Positions 32,102 through 40,038 of a DNA stretch of 64,000 nt are shown here, piece by piece. Source of the stretch: an uncultured Sulfitobacter sp. (GTDB lineage: Bacteria; Pseudomonadota; Alphaproteobacteria; Rhodobacterales; Rhodobacteraceae); assembly GCF_947502895.1 (NCBI RefSeq), contig NZ_CANNBM010000001.1:868001-932000 (forward strand), written 5' to 3'. The translations under genes were made by a program, and so were the position numbers. Numbering within the stretch: the first letter of the stretch is position 1; every line of letters begins with the position of its first letter. Below the pieces are notes generated by a model that searched no databases, had not been told where the DNA came from, and saw only the letters and a list, made by a program, of their open reading frames with translations.

Positions 32102-34054
32102 ATGTACACTTGGTACGAAAGCTTGAGTTTTGATTTTTGGATAACCGCGACAGCTTTATTCGTTGCGTATCTTACGTTCGCATACTGGCGCACATTCGGA
32201 TTAATAAGCGTATTTATTTGGGCTTTTGCCATCATTGCAGGCGCAAGCCTTCTGGTCGCTTCGCAGAGCCTGTTGTTCCCTGAAACTGCCTTTTGGGCCA
32301 AGCAAGCGACTGCAGACCGTATCACACAAATGGCAGTTGCTGTTCTTGCTGTCGTCTATCTGCCGCGCCTTATGATTGGGTTACGTTCGCAGATGATCTC
32401 GCCGCGCTCGACAACACGTTTCGAAGGCGGAATGCGCCCCCTGCCCAGCCAATGGGTTGCAATTAACAAGCTCATCGAGAACTGCGGCGGCGGCGACGAC
32501 TCCGCGAATGACACGCTAGAGCGCACGCCATACGAAGGCAAAATTGTGAGTATCAATTCGAGCTAGGGGACAGGCAAGACTTCAATTGTTAGAAATTTCG
32601 AGCGCCTTTCTAACCTGCCACGGGTAGATTCCGGACAGACCGCTTCTATGCATCCAGTCAATCTAGTAGTGTCGTACTACAACGCGTGGAGCAACCAGAT
32701 GGAGCCTGATCCGGAGTATGCGATCGTCCGGCATCTGATCGCCGACAGGCGAGTGATGTGGCCCTATGGCTGGTTGGCTGTCCCCGCATGGCGCATCATT
32801 GCGAAAACGATTTCATCCGCCGTACGATCACTCGGGGGCTTAAAGCTCAAAGTGTCAACAGTAAGCGTAGAGGGCGGGCTTACACCAAATCCGCCAAGCC
32901 TGAACTGGACACGAACTCTGGAAAACCTCGCATGGTGCACGTGGAAACGTGGGCCTGGCGGCAGAAACGGTGCGTCTCTTGTGCTGATTGTTGATGACGT
33001 GGACCGCTGCGCGCCCCTTGTTGCGCAAAACTATGTCACTCTTCTTCGGCGCGGCCTGAACCTGCCCCATTTGGCAATCGTACTACCCTACACAGCCAAT
33101 CAACTCCGTTACAAAGTCTTCGACCCTCTATCAGTCGATCTACCCGACCTTGGATCTTCTATGGAGGCGGCCCAAGCCGATCTTGTGCTCGGCAACGGCG
33201 GACGTCAAAGTCCCTTTGAAAAACATGCCATCGGGAGCCGTGAAGACATTCTAAACGGGCTATCTGATGATTTCGATGCTTTGATAAAACTGCGGCGGGA
33301 TGGAGTGTTAACTGGCGCAGGAAAAACCAACGATACCGGCTCCAAAACCACTGGTAGTTGGGTGGAGGCAATGAACACCTGGGAACTGATGCGCCGGGAG
33401 CGCCTGAACCAGAGTTACATTCAGATGGTACAGGGCCCTGATTCAACAGATCTACAAACGACTGAGGAAAAGGGGGGCGAACGAAAGCGTAGAACCCCCA
33501 CAGTCGACAGACAACTGCTGCGCCAATTTGAAAGTAAATACGTTTCAGACGCGCCAATTCTTTTGCCACGGCTCAGCTATCTTGACATCGTTCAAATCGT
33601 GATGGACCTTCCTTCAGTGAAAAGTGTTGTTTTTGGATCTGTCGAACAACAAGATGACGGCGTAAAAGCAACGCTTCAGTACATCATAGAGCAATCTTGC
33701 ATTAAACCAGCGCACCGGTTCGCCTGTTCCACAAAGTTCACCAAGCCTGATTTTATAACCGACACAAGACTGGGCGCTATCGAAGACGAGCTGAGCTTTG
33801 AAGCACAGCGCAAGCGCACTGCCATTGAACCAAGTAAATTTGAGGCCGTCATGGCAGAATGGAATGCACCTTCGATCCGCACCGTCATCGCCGCAACAGA
33901 GCACCTCATGCAAGACGATGAGTTTGTATTGGCGATGGCGCGGATGAATGAAAAAACTGTACAATCGTCCGCCTTTGACGAAAATCGCTATGCAGTACTT
34001 TTGAACGGTTTCGACCAGATTGTCCTTAACGCTTACAGCTACTTGGTGGAATGA
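32102..34054 (+). pseudogene. Membrane-anchored KAP-type P-loop NTPase interrupted by in-frame TAG
   Basis: One continuous frame, broken only by TAG at 32564-32566. Before it: three membrane helices (residues about 12-29, 33-53 and 75-94), then a cytoplasmic start ending KIVSINSS. After it, in the same frame: GTGKTSIVRNFERL. Together they make SS-[stop]-GTGKTS, a Walker A motif in which KAP proteins usually have Trp (TGG) at the stop position. Walker B is SLVLIVDDVDRCAPL, typical of KAP NTPases. A single G-to-A change explains it. Restart at ATG 32648 would give a 468-aa protein lacking Walker A. Start chosen at ATG 32102, 6 bases after GGGGA; the frame is open further up (TTG 31955). A sequencing error is possible. 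Confidence 0.75.
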
Positions 34055-34055
34055 T

Positions 34056-34244
34056 ATGGCAGATGAGAACCAGTCGAGCACATCTAACTTCGAAGAAACT
34101 CAGAACCTCCGAGATGTTGTCGAAAAAGACAGTAGCAGAAGCAATGACCAGATTAGCAACGAGTCAAAGCAGGATGACCTAAGCACCGAGAACCCAATGG
34201 TTCGGCGCCTCATGGATACGTTTTGGCGCGAAGTAATAGGCTAG
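34056..34244 (+). CDS. Small acidic protein in KAP locus (62 aa)
   Basis: Starts at ATG 34056, one base after the KAP stop, with GGTGG upstream. The first 45 residues are polar, rich in Glu, Asp, Ser, Asn and Gln, and look disordered; the end, NPMVRRLMDTFWREVIG, can form an amphipathic helix. No family recognised. Tight spacing suggests it works with the KAP NTPase, perhaps as an adaptor or inhibitor; that is inference only. Confidence 0.6.
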   Translation: MADENQSSTSNFEETQNLRDVVEKDSSRSNDQISNESKQDDLSTENPMVRRLMDTFWREVIG

Positions 34245-34259
34245 GATTTACAATTTCGT

Positions 34260-36473
34260 GTGCCCGACCGTACAAATCTATCTACTAACTCAGCGCCGAG
34301 ATTGCCAAGAAACTCAAGCCTAGTATTAGACCAGAAAACTCAACTCATTCTTGAAGAGCTATTTTACCAACTGATTGACAGAAACGACTTCAGCAGGGGC
34401 AATCTCAGAAAAATCGGGCGCTTCCGTTCAATGACATCAGGGCAGGTACCGGCCAGTACGGTTTCAAACACACTTGGCAAAATCGAGGTTTCTGGTTCCA
34501 CAAACACAGATACAAACCGCCCCTCGTCTGTACCCATGGAAGCCATTCCAGTCACCATGCCTGAAGCGGTTTCCTTCACGGATACAGAACTGGGCCTGGA
34601 GCGATCCCCGTTAAGTTACTCTTTCGATGATGGCATCGCCCTGTTGTCGGATGCTCTTCGAAAAAATGCCCGTGACACATCACGCGTTGCAGCGCTTATG
34701 GTCAAATATTTTGCACCCATGATTGCCAGAAACGTCAGTGGCGATAGTTCGGTTTCCAGTGAAAAAGTTCTGGATTCGGCGATTGCCTTGCTCGCACCCG
34801 TTGCCCGAAATCCAGAGTTGAACGAAGCCGTTATCAAAATTGTACCGGCGCTGCGCCAGTTGTTGGGCAGTGGACTGATAAGCGAACAGCAAGGTTCTGC
34901 TTTTGGCCCCCTAGAGATCGGAGAGATCCAGAGCCTGACTGGTCTCGCCACGCTTGGCTCCATTGCAATCAGGGGGATGTCGCGGAGGCAGGAATATGAA
35001 TCATGGACAGTGATTTATTATCACGAAGTTCTTCGCATGATCGCAAACATGAGCCTTGGCGAAACAGACCGTACCAATCTGGATAGAGTGCTTGAAAGCA
35101 GCGCGAATAATCTGGCAGCGGGTATCGGCCGCATGAAACAAAACAGCGCCAACTCGGTACTTTACCCCGAGGTCTGGAACAAACTGAGCAACGATCTCAT
35201 TAAAACCTCGACCTTGCTTGCCGATACCCGCTCAACCAAAGCACCAGAAGACATCGACATGATTGCAGGTCAGTTCGGTATAAAAACAACAGACGAAGAC
35301 AACGTCCCATTCGCAGCAGAATTATGGTCAAATCGGCTTAGCGGGTTTCACATGGTTTCCGTACCCGATCTTGAGGTACATCATCTCCTTCTGAAGGCGC
35401 TAAGGTACACGGTTGTCGGATTGTTGCGCGAACCCATAGGGCTTTCACAGAATGTCAGCTCCGCATTTTTCAACGCTGGTGTAGAGCTTATACGGATCAA
35501 AGATCGCGCGCACGAGGTGACGGCCCTTCGAATGATTGTGAACGGTATTGGCATTCTTGGAGCGCTTCGCTCCAGCCAGAACTTTTTCGAAGCCATGGTC
35601 GTAAATGATGGTGTAGATTGCCTCGTGAATTTGATGGGCAGCACCGCGGATAGAGTAGGACAACCAAACGCCGAGCTACCCCTCCGGGAAGTTGGTCGGT
35701 TGATGACTGTTGCAGGGGCCATTGCAGATGGTTTCGGAGCGAGCGAACCAAGAAGTGTAGACAAAATCAAACGGTCAATTGAATTGCTAACAGAAAACGA
35801 CATTCAGCCGTCAGAAGAACAGCTTGGTCCAGATGATTTGGCCGAGACCATAAGACTGCTTGTCAACAGAGTAGGCCAGTCCCAAGGGGTGCAAATAGAA
35901 ATTCCGATTGGTTCAAAAGTGGCAGAGTTCGCACCATTCTTGCGGGAAGCATATGCAGTTACCCTGCCCGCGTTTGCGGATCAGCTAGTCGATGGAGGTG
36001 GCACAGAGGCATTTGATGCAAAAGTTAAAATGTCGACCTACCTAACCGACTTTATCCGAAACATGATGAGCGGTACTGACGATCCCTATGAGTTGATCCG
36101 CATTTCCTATGACACCCCAGTACGGGAGACGGGCGAGACGATCGGCACGATCGGACCACTTATCGCTATCGGCATGCAATCCGAAGACGTATGGCAGGCT
36201 GAATGTCAGAAAGCGTTGGGCTTCGACCTGCAAGGCAGGATGGAGGAAGTGATCATCAGCGCCTTTTCAAAATTTCTCCCGTCAACGAGCGAGGTCACAC
36301 AGACAGCGGTTTCACCACCAGCTTCGAACGATGGTGCGGGGGGATTACCCACGGGTACCGATCCATCTATCGAAAGCCTCGTGCGGCAAAACCCAGAAGC
36401 AGCGGCCAGAATAATTGCGCAGCTGTTGCAGCAGCCCAGCGAGCTGGAAAACGGGCAACCCTCGGAGGATTGA
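34260..36473 (+). CDS. Unknown 737-aa protein of the KAP locus
   Basis: Starts at GTG 34260, 15 bases after the small acidic gene. No signal peptide and no membrane helix. Residues 1-110 are polar and of low complexity; about 115-700 are mostly amphipathic helices with repeated-looking segments (ALMVKYFAPMIARNV; LLKALRYTVVGLLREPIGL; FNAGVELIRIKDRAHEVTAL), suggesting a helical scaffold. The C-terminus is polar again (ESLVRQNPEAAARIIAQLLQ). No catalytic motif seen and no family recognised. Codon and base use are AT-richer than the flanking core genes. Co-transcription with the KAP gene is likely from spacing. Confidence 0.7.
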   Translation: MPDRTNLSTNSAPRLPRNSSLVLDQKTQLILEELFYQLIDRNDFSRGNLRKIGRFRSMTSGQVPASTVSNTLGKIEVSGSTNTDTNRPSSVPMEAIPVTMPEAVSFTDTELGLERSPLSYSFDDGIALLSDALRKNARDTSRVAALMVKYFAPMIARNVSGDSSVSSEKVLDSAIALLAPVARNPELNEAVIKIVPALRQLLGSGLISEQQGSAFGPLEIGEIQSLTGLATLGSIAIRGMSRRQEYESWTVIYYHEVLRMIANMSLGETDRTNLDRVLESSANNLAAGIGRMKQNSANSVLYPEVWNKLSNDLIKTSTLLADTRSTKAPEDIDMIAGQFGIKTTDEDNVPFAAELWSNRLSGFHMVSVPDLEVHHLLLKALRYTVVGLLREPIGLSQNVSSAFFNAGVELIRIKDRAHEVTALRMIVNGIGILGALRSSQNFFEAMVVNDGVDCLVNLMGSTADRVGQPNAELPLREVGRLMTVAGAIADGFGASEPRSVDKIKRSIELLTENDIQPSEEQLGPDDLAETIRLLVNRVGQSQGVQIEIPIGSKVAEFAPFLREAYAVTLPAFADQLVDGGGTEAFDAKVKMSTYLTDFIRNMMSGTDDPYELIRISYDTPVRETGETIGTIGPLIAIGMQSEDVWQAECQKALGFDLQGRMEEVIISAFSKFLPSTSEVTQTAVSPPASNDGAGGLPTGTDPSIESLVRQNPEAAARIIAQLLQQPSELENGQPSED

Positions 36474-36794
36474 GAATTGCTGCCGTGTTCTAGGCACAGA
36501 TTTCCGTCCAGCCTGTAGCCATAAACCGGACACCGTTTGACAAGACATCCAAAGGCGAAACCTTCCGTTCCGGATGGGGATACGTAAGAGCGCTTTCTTT
36601 TCTCGGTAATGGTTTCAAACCGATCTTTGAAACGGTGCAAGCGAACTCCGCGTAAATCTGCCGTCTGCTTATACGTGGTCACCGCTCAGGTCTGGAGCCC
36701 GCACTGGCGAGACCAAGGGCCCAAGGCCGAAAGATCTGCCTCCTTGCTCAAAAATGGGAGACTGGACCTGCCCCGCTTTTGTGCCGCCCCAATT
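36474..36794. other. Intergenic stretch, no gene recognised
   Basis: Short overlapping frames on both strands show no family features. It joins the end of the 737-aa gene to the transposase fragment and probably includes the outer end of the broken insertion sequence, whose inverted repeat I cannot define. Confidence 0.4.
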
Positions 36795-36911
36795 GTTCGT
36801 TCTAGCCACCTTCTGGTCGAAAGCGACGAAGCTTTTGCAGCCAAATGCTGAATGGCGGCGTCGTGGATTGTAGAAGCCATTGATGTATTCGAAAATGACC
36901 ATCTCAGCATT
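36795..36911 (-). pseudogene. IS3-family transposase C-terminal fragment
   Basis: The minus strand encodes VIFEYINGFYNPRRRHSAF followed by GCKSFVAFDQKV. This is the end of the integrase core of IS3-family transposases (EYIxxFYNRRRRHSALGYxSP). The N-terminal side stops abruptly near 36911 and no other part of the transposase is present, so it is a relic at the right edge of the accessory region. Confidence 0.8.
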
Positions 36912-36940
36912 CGGTTCAGGCACCCTATTGCGCATGGGAA

Positions 36941-37213
36941 ATGTCCATGTTCCCATTCCGGCGCTGGCAAAACGCGACCCTACTGGAGGTTGATCTGATC
37001 TGCCCTGACGCATGGTTTCCCGCCGATTGGCTGGGCGTGGCCGATTACCGCGCGCTCGGTGTGCTGACCACCCTTGTGCCCACAGGGACATTACCGCGCC
37101 AAACAGCCGTTTATCGCCCCGCTACCGTGGCCGAATGTCACCGCTTTGCCCGCCGTGGCCCTGACGCGGGGCTGGTACCTGTGGCATCGGCCCTGTTCCA
37201 CCATATGGACTAG
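36941..37213 (+). CDS. Hypothetical protein (90 aa), possibly truncated
   Basis: Begins MSMFPFRRWQNATLLEVDLI, includes LGVADYRALGVLTTLVPTG and ends RRGPDAGLVPVASALFHHMD. GC-rich like the core genome. It starts about 30 bases from the transposase fragment, so its 5' part may have been lost. Convergent with the glycerate kinase gene. No family recognised. Confidence 0.45.
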   Translation: MSMFPFRRWQNATLLEVDLICPDAWFPADWLGVADYRALGVLTTLVPTGTLPRQTAVYRPATVAECHRFARRGPDAGLVPVASALFHHMD

Positions 37214-37239
37214 CCAGCGCAGCGGCGTTGTTCCCTGAC

Positions 37240-38499
37240 CTAATTTTCGATCAGGATTGCGCGGAAATCATTTACATTTGTGCCTGTGGGTCCGGGTTTG
37301 AAAATCGTCCCAACCGCATCAAACGCCCCCCATGCATCGTTGCGGCGCTGCGCATCCATCGGGTCCACCCCCGCTGCGCGCATCGCGGCAACTGTGCCTG
37401 CGTCAGCAAAAGCGCCTGCATTGTCCTCTGATCCGTCGATGCCATCGGTATCTGCCGCCAACGCAGTAATGCCCTGCACACCCTCGATGGCCTGTGCGAA
37501 ACCCAGCAAGAACGCCGTATTGCGCCCGCCGCGCCCATCTTTGTGGCGCAGGGTCACAGTTGTCTCGCCACCAGACAAAATCACAACAGGCGCAGTGAAC
37601 GGACGGCCTTGCGCGACCACTTCGCGCGCAATGGCGGCGTGCATCTGACCGATCACTTCGGCCTCCCCTTCTATAGCATCCGACAAGATCACGGCAGGGA
37701 TGCCTGCCGCCTGCGCCTGTTGCGCCGCTGCCTCCAGCGACAGGCGGGCTGAAGCGACGACATGCACTTCGCTGCGTGCAAATACGGGATCGTCCGGCAC
37801 AGGCGCGGGGTCCAGCGCCGCCAAAACGCGCGGCGGCAATGCGATGCCCCTTGCCTCAATCATCGCACGTGCGTCTGCCAGCGTCACCGCGTCAGGCACC
37901 GTAGGGCCTGATGCCACCTGCGCCGGATCATCCCCCGGTACATCCGATACAATCAGGCTTACCATCCGTGCAGGATACGCAGCAGCAGCCAGCCTGCCGC
38001 CCTTGATGCCGCTTGCATGTTTGCGGATCGCGTTCATCACGCCAATCGGCGCACCACTGGCCAGCAGGGCCTCGTTCATGGCCTGCTCATCCTCAAGCGT
38101 CAGACCTTCGGGCGGACAGGGCAACAAGGCAGAGCCACCGCCACAGATAAGCGCCACCACAAGATCATCAGGCCCCATGTCTGCAACCGCATCAAACAAG
38201 GCTTGCGTGGCCACCAGACCTGCGGCGTCGGGCACAGGGTGTGCGGCCTCCAGCACGCGAATGTGGCGTGTTGCACAGCTATAACCATAGCGCGTGACAA
38301 CCACGCCCTCGACAGGCTCGCCCCACAGGTCCTCGAACGCAGCGGCCAATTGTGCAGCACCTTTACCCGCTCCGATGACCACAGTGCGCCCCTTGGGACG
38401 CGCAGGCATAAAGGGCGCAAGCGCCTTTTTTGCATCTGCCGCCTGTACCGCCGCATCAAACAGCGATGTTAGAAACGCCTGCTTGTCAGGGTCAATCAT
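37240..38499 (-). CDS. Glycerate 2-kinase (MOFRL family)
   Basis: A 419-aa protein: TVVIGAGKGAAQLAAAFEDL, LVVALICGGGSALLPCPPEG and VSLIVSDVPGDDPAQVASGP in the N-terminal domain, and VVILSGGETTVTLRHKDGRG, GRNTAFLLGFAQAIEG and GTNVNDFRAILI in the MOFRL C-terminal domain. These are the features of the GckA/TtuD-type glycerate kinases, which phosphorylate D-glycerate at C2 (some are annotated as hydroxypyruvate reductase). Its start overlaps the end of matB by four bases. Confidence 0.9.
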   Translation of the reverse strand: MIDPDKQAFLTSLFDAAVQAADAKKALAPFMPARPKGRTVVIGAGKGAAQLAAAFEDLWGEPVEGVVVTRYGYSCATRHIRVLEAAHPVPDAAGLVATQALFDAVADMGPDDLVVALICGGGSALLPCPPEGLTLEDEQAMNEALLASGAPIGVMNAIRKHASGIKGGRLAAAAYPARMVSLIVSDVPGDDPAQVASGPTVPDAVTLADARAMIEARGIALPPRVLAALDPAPVPDDPVFARSEVHVVASARLSLEAAAQQAQAAGIPAVILSDAIEGEAEVIGQMHAAIAREVVAQGRPFTAPVVILSGGETTVTLRHKDGRGGRNTAFLLGFAQAIEGVQGITALAADTDGIDGSEDNAGAFADAGTVAAMRAAGVDPMDAQRRNDAWGAFDAVGTIFKPGPTGTNVNDFRAILIEN

Positions 38500-39992
38500 G
38501 CCCCGAACTGCGCGCGCAAGGCGACCTTTTGCACCTTGCCCATGGTATTGCGCGGCAACGCCTCCAGAATGCGGTACTCACGCGGCTGCTTGAACCGCGC
38601 CAGCGCCGTAGCGGCATTTTCCTTCACCATTTCCAGATCAATCTGCGTGCCCGCTTGCGGCACCAGCACCGCCAGCGGCACCTCGCCCAGATCATCGTGC
38701 GGCACGCCTATCACGGCACTCTCCAACACACCGTCCTGCGCGTCCATCAGCAACTCCAGCTCTTTGGGATAGATGTTGTAGCCGCCGGAAATAATCAGGT
38801 CCTTGCCGCGCCCGACGATGGTCACGTACCCATCCGCATCCTGCACCCCCAGATCACCGGTGATGAAGAAACCGTCCTCGCGCATTTCCTCTTCGGTTTT
38901 TTCGGGCATGTTCCAATAGCCCAGAAACACATTATCCCCACGCACTTCGACCACACCCGTCTCGCCGTGCGGCAGCTCTACCCCGTCAGCATCCGCGATC
39001 CGCAGCTCAACATCAGGCAGCGGCAATCCCACCGTGCCCGCACGCCGCGCACCCTCGTAAGGGTTGGAGGTGTTCATATTGGTTTCCGTCATGCCGTAGC
39101 GTTCCAGAATACGGTGGCCTGTGCGCACCTCGAATGCCACATGGGTATCCGCCAGCAGCGGGGCCGAGCCCGAAATGAACAGCCGCATGTTTGCAGCAAG
39201 GTCACGGTCAAACCGCGCATCGTCCAACAAGCGCGTGTAGAATGTCGGCACCCCCATCATACTGGTTGCGCGCGGCATCCATGCAACCAGCGCATCAATG
39301 TCCAACTTGGGCAGGAAGACCATCGCACCGCCACTCATCAGCATCACGTTGCTGGCCACGAACAGGCCATGTGTGTGGAAAATCGGCAGCGCGTGCAGCA
39401 GCACATCATCCGCCGTGAACTGCCATAGCTCCGTCAGCGTGCGCGCATTGGAAATCAGATTCTTCTGACTCAGCATCGCGCCTTTTGAGCGGCCCGTGGT
39501 GCCAGAGGTATAGAGGAATGCTGCCAGATCATCCTCATGCCGCTCAATCGTGTCAAACGATGTTGCCTGTGCATCGGCCACATCGCTCAGGCTGCCACCC
39601 TTTGCATCCAGCGTGGCAAAGACCGCCCCCGCCGCATCCGCCACAGGGCGCAATTCATCGCTGCGCGCCGGATCACCCACCAGCAATGCTGCCCCACTGT
39701 CCGATACGAAATACGACAGCTCTGCCGCCGTATAGGCCGTGTTCAGCGGCAGAAAAATCGCACCCAACTGCGCACAAGCGGCATAGAGGGCCAGCATATC
39801 AGCGCATTTTTCCACCTGCACTGCCACGCGGTCACCCGAATGGACGCTCAGCGATACCAGTGCATGCGCCAACTGTGCAGCACGCTCGACAAAGGCGCCG
39901 TGGGTGATAATCCCGCCCTCGGGCAGATACAAAAAGGGTGTGTCCTTGCCTGCGTGCGGCGCGAACATAGTGTCATAGAGCGGGTTGTTCAT
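38496..39992 (-). CDS. matB: Malonyl-CoA synthetase (MatB-type acyl-CoA ligase)
   Basis: A 498-aa ANL-superfamily ligase. FLYTSGTTGRSKGAMLSQKN is the AMP-binding P-loop, LPIFHTHGLFVASNVMLMSG and LERYGMTETNMNTSNPYEGA the adenylation motifs (RYGMTE with the MatB-type NMNTSNPY), FITGDLGVQDADGYVTIVGR the hinge region, and LPRNTMGKVQKVAL the C-terminal Lys motif. This pattern matches malonyl-CoA synthetases, which make malonyl-CoA from malonate, CoA and ATP. Coupled to the glycerate kinase downstream. Confidence 0.87.
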   Translation of the reverse strand: MNNPLYDTMFAPHAGKDTPFLYLPEGGIITHGAFVERAAQLAHALVSLSVHSGDRVAVQVEKCADMLALYAACAQLGAIFLPLNTAYTAAELSYFVSDSGAALLVGDPARSDELRPVADAAGAVFATLDAKGGSLSDVADAQATSFDTIERHEDDLAAFLYTSGTTGRSKGAMLSQKNLISNARTLTELWQFTADDVLLHALPIFHTHGLFVASNVMLMSGGAMVFLPKLDIDALVAWMPRATSMMGVPTFYTRLLDDARFDRDLAANMRLFISGSAPLLADTHVAFEVRTGHRILERYGMTETNMNTSNPYEGARRAGTVGLPLPDVELRIADADGVELPHGETGVVEVRGDNVFLGYWNMPEKTEEEMREDGFFITGDLGVQDADGYVTIVGRGKDLIISGGYNIYPKELELLMDAQDGVLESAVIGVPHDDLGEVPLAVLVPQAGTQIDLEMVKENAATALARFKQPREYRILEALPRNTMGKVQKVALRAQFGA

Positions 39993-40038
39993 GAAAAGAC
40001 CTTTATCGTTAACCCTTGCACTCTATCCCAACATTTCC

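Noticed and set aside
32564..32566. TAG as a programmed recoding event (pyrrolysine or read-through)
   Set aside because: No recoding genes or structures in the window, and TGG-to-TAG mutation at a conserved Trp position is simpler.
36206..36682. 158-codon minus-strand frame overlapping the end of the 737-aa gene
   Set aside because: Half lies antisense to a longer credible gene, and the rest has no family features.
30884..36941. Classic integrative element with att repeats
   Set aside because: No integrase and no second copy of the tRNA 3' end found by eye; only the composition and transposase relic support an island.
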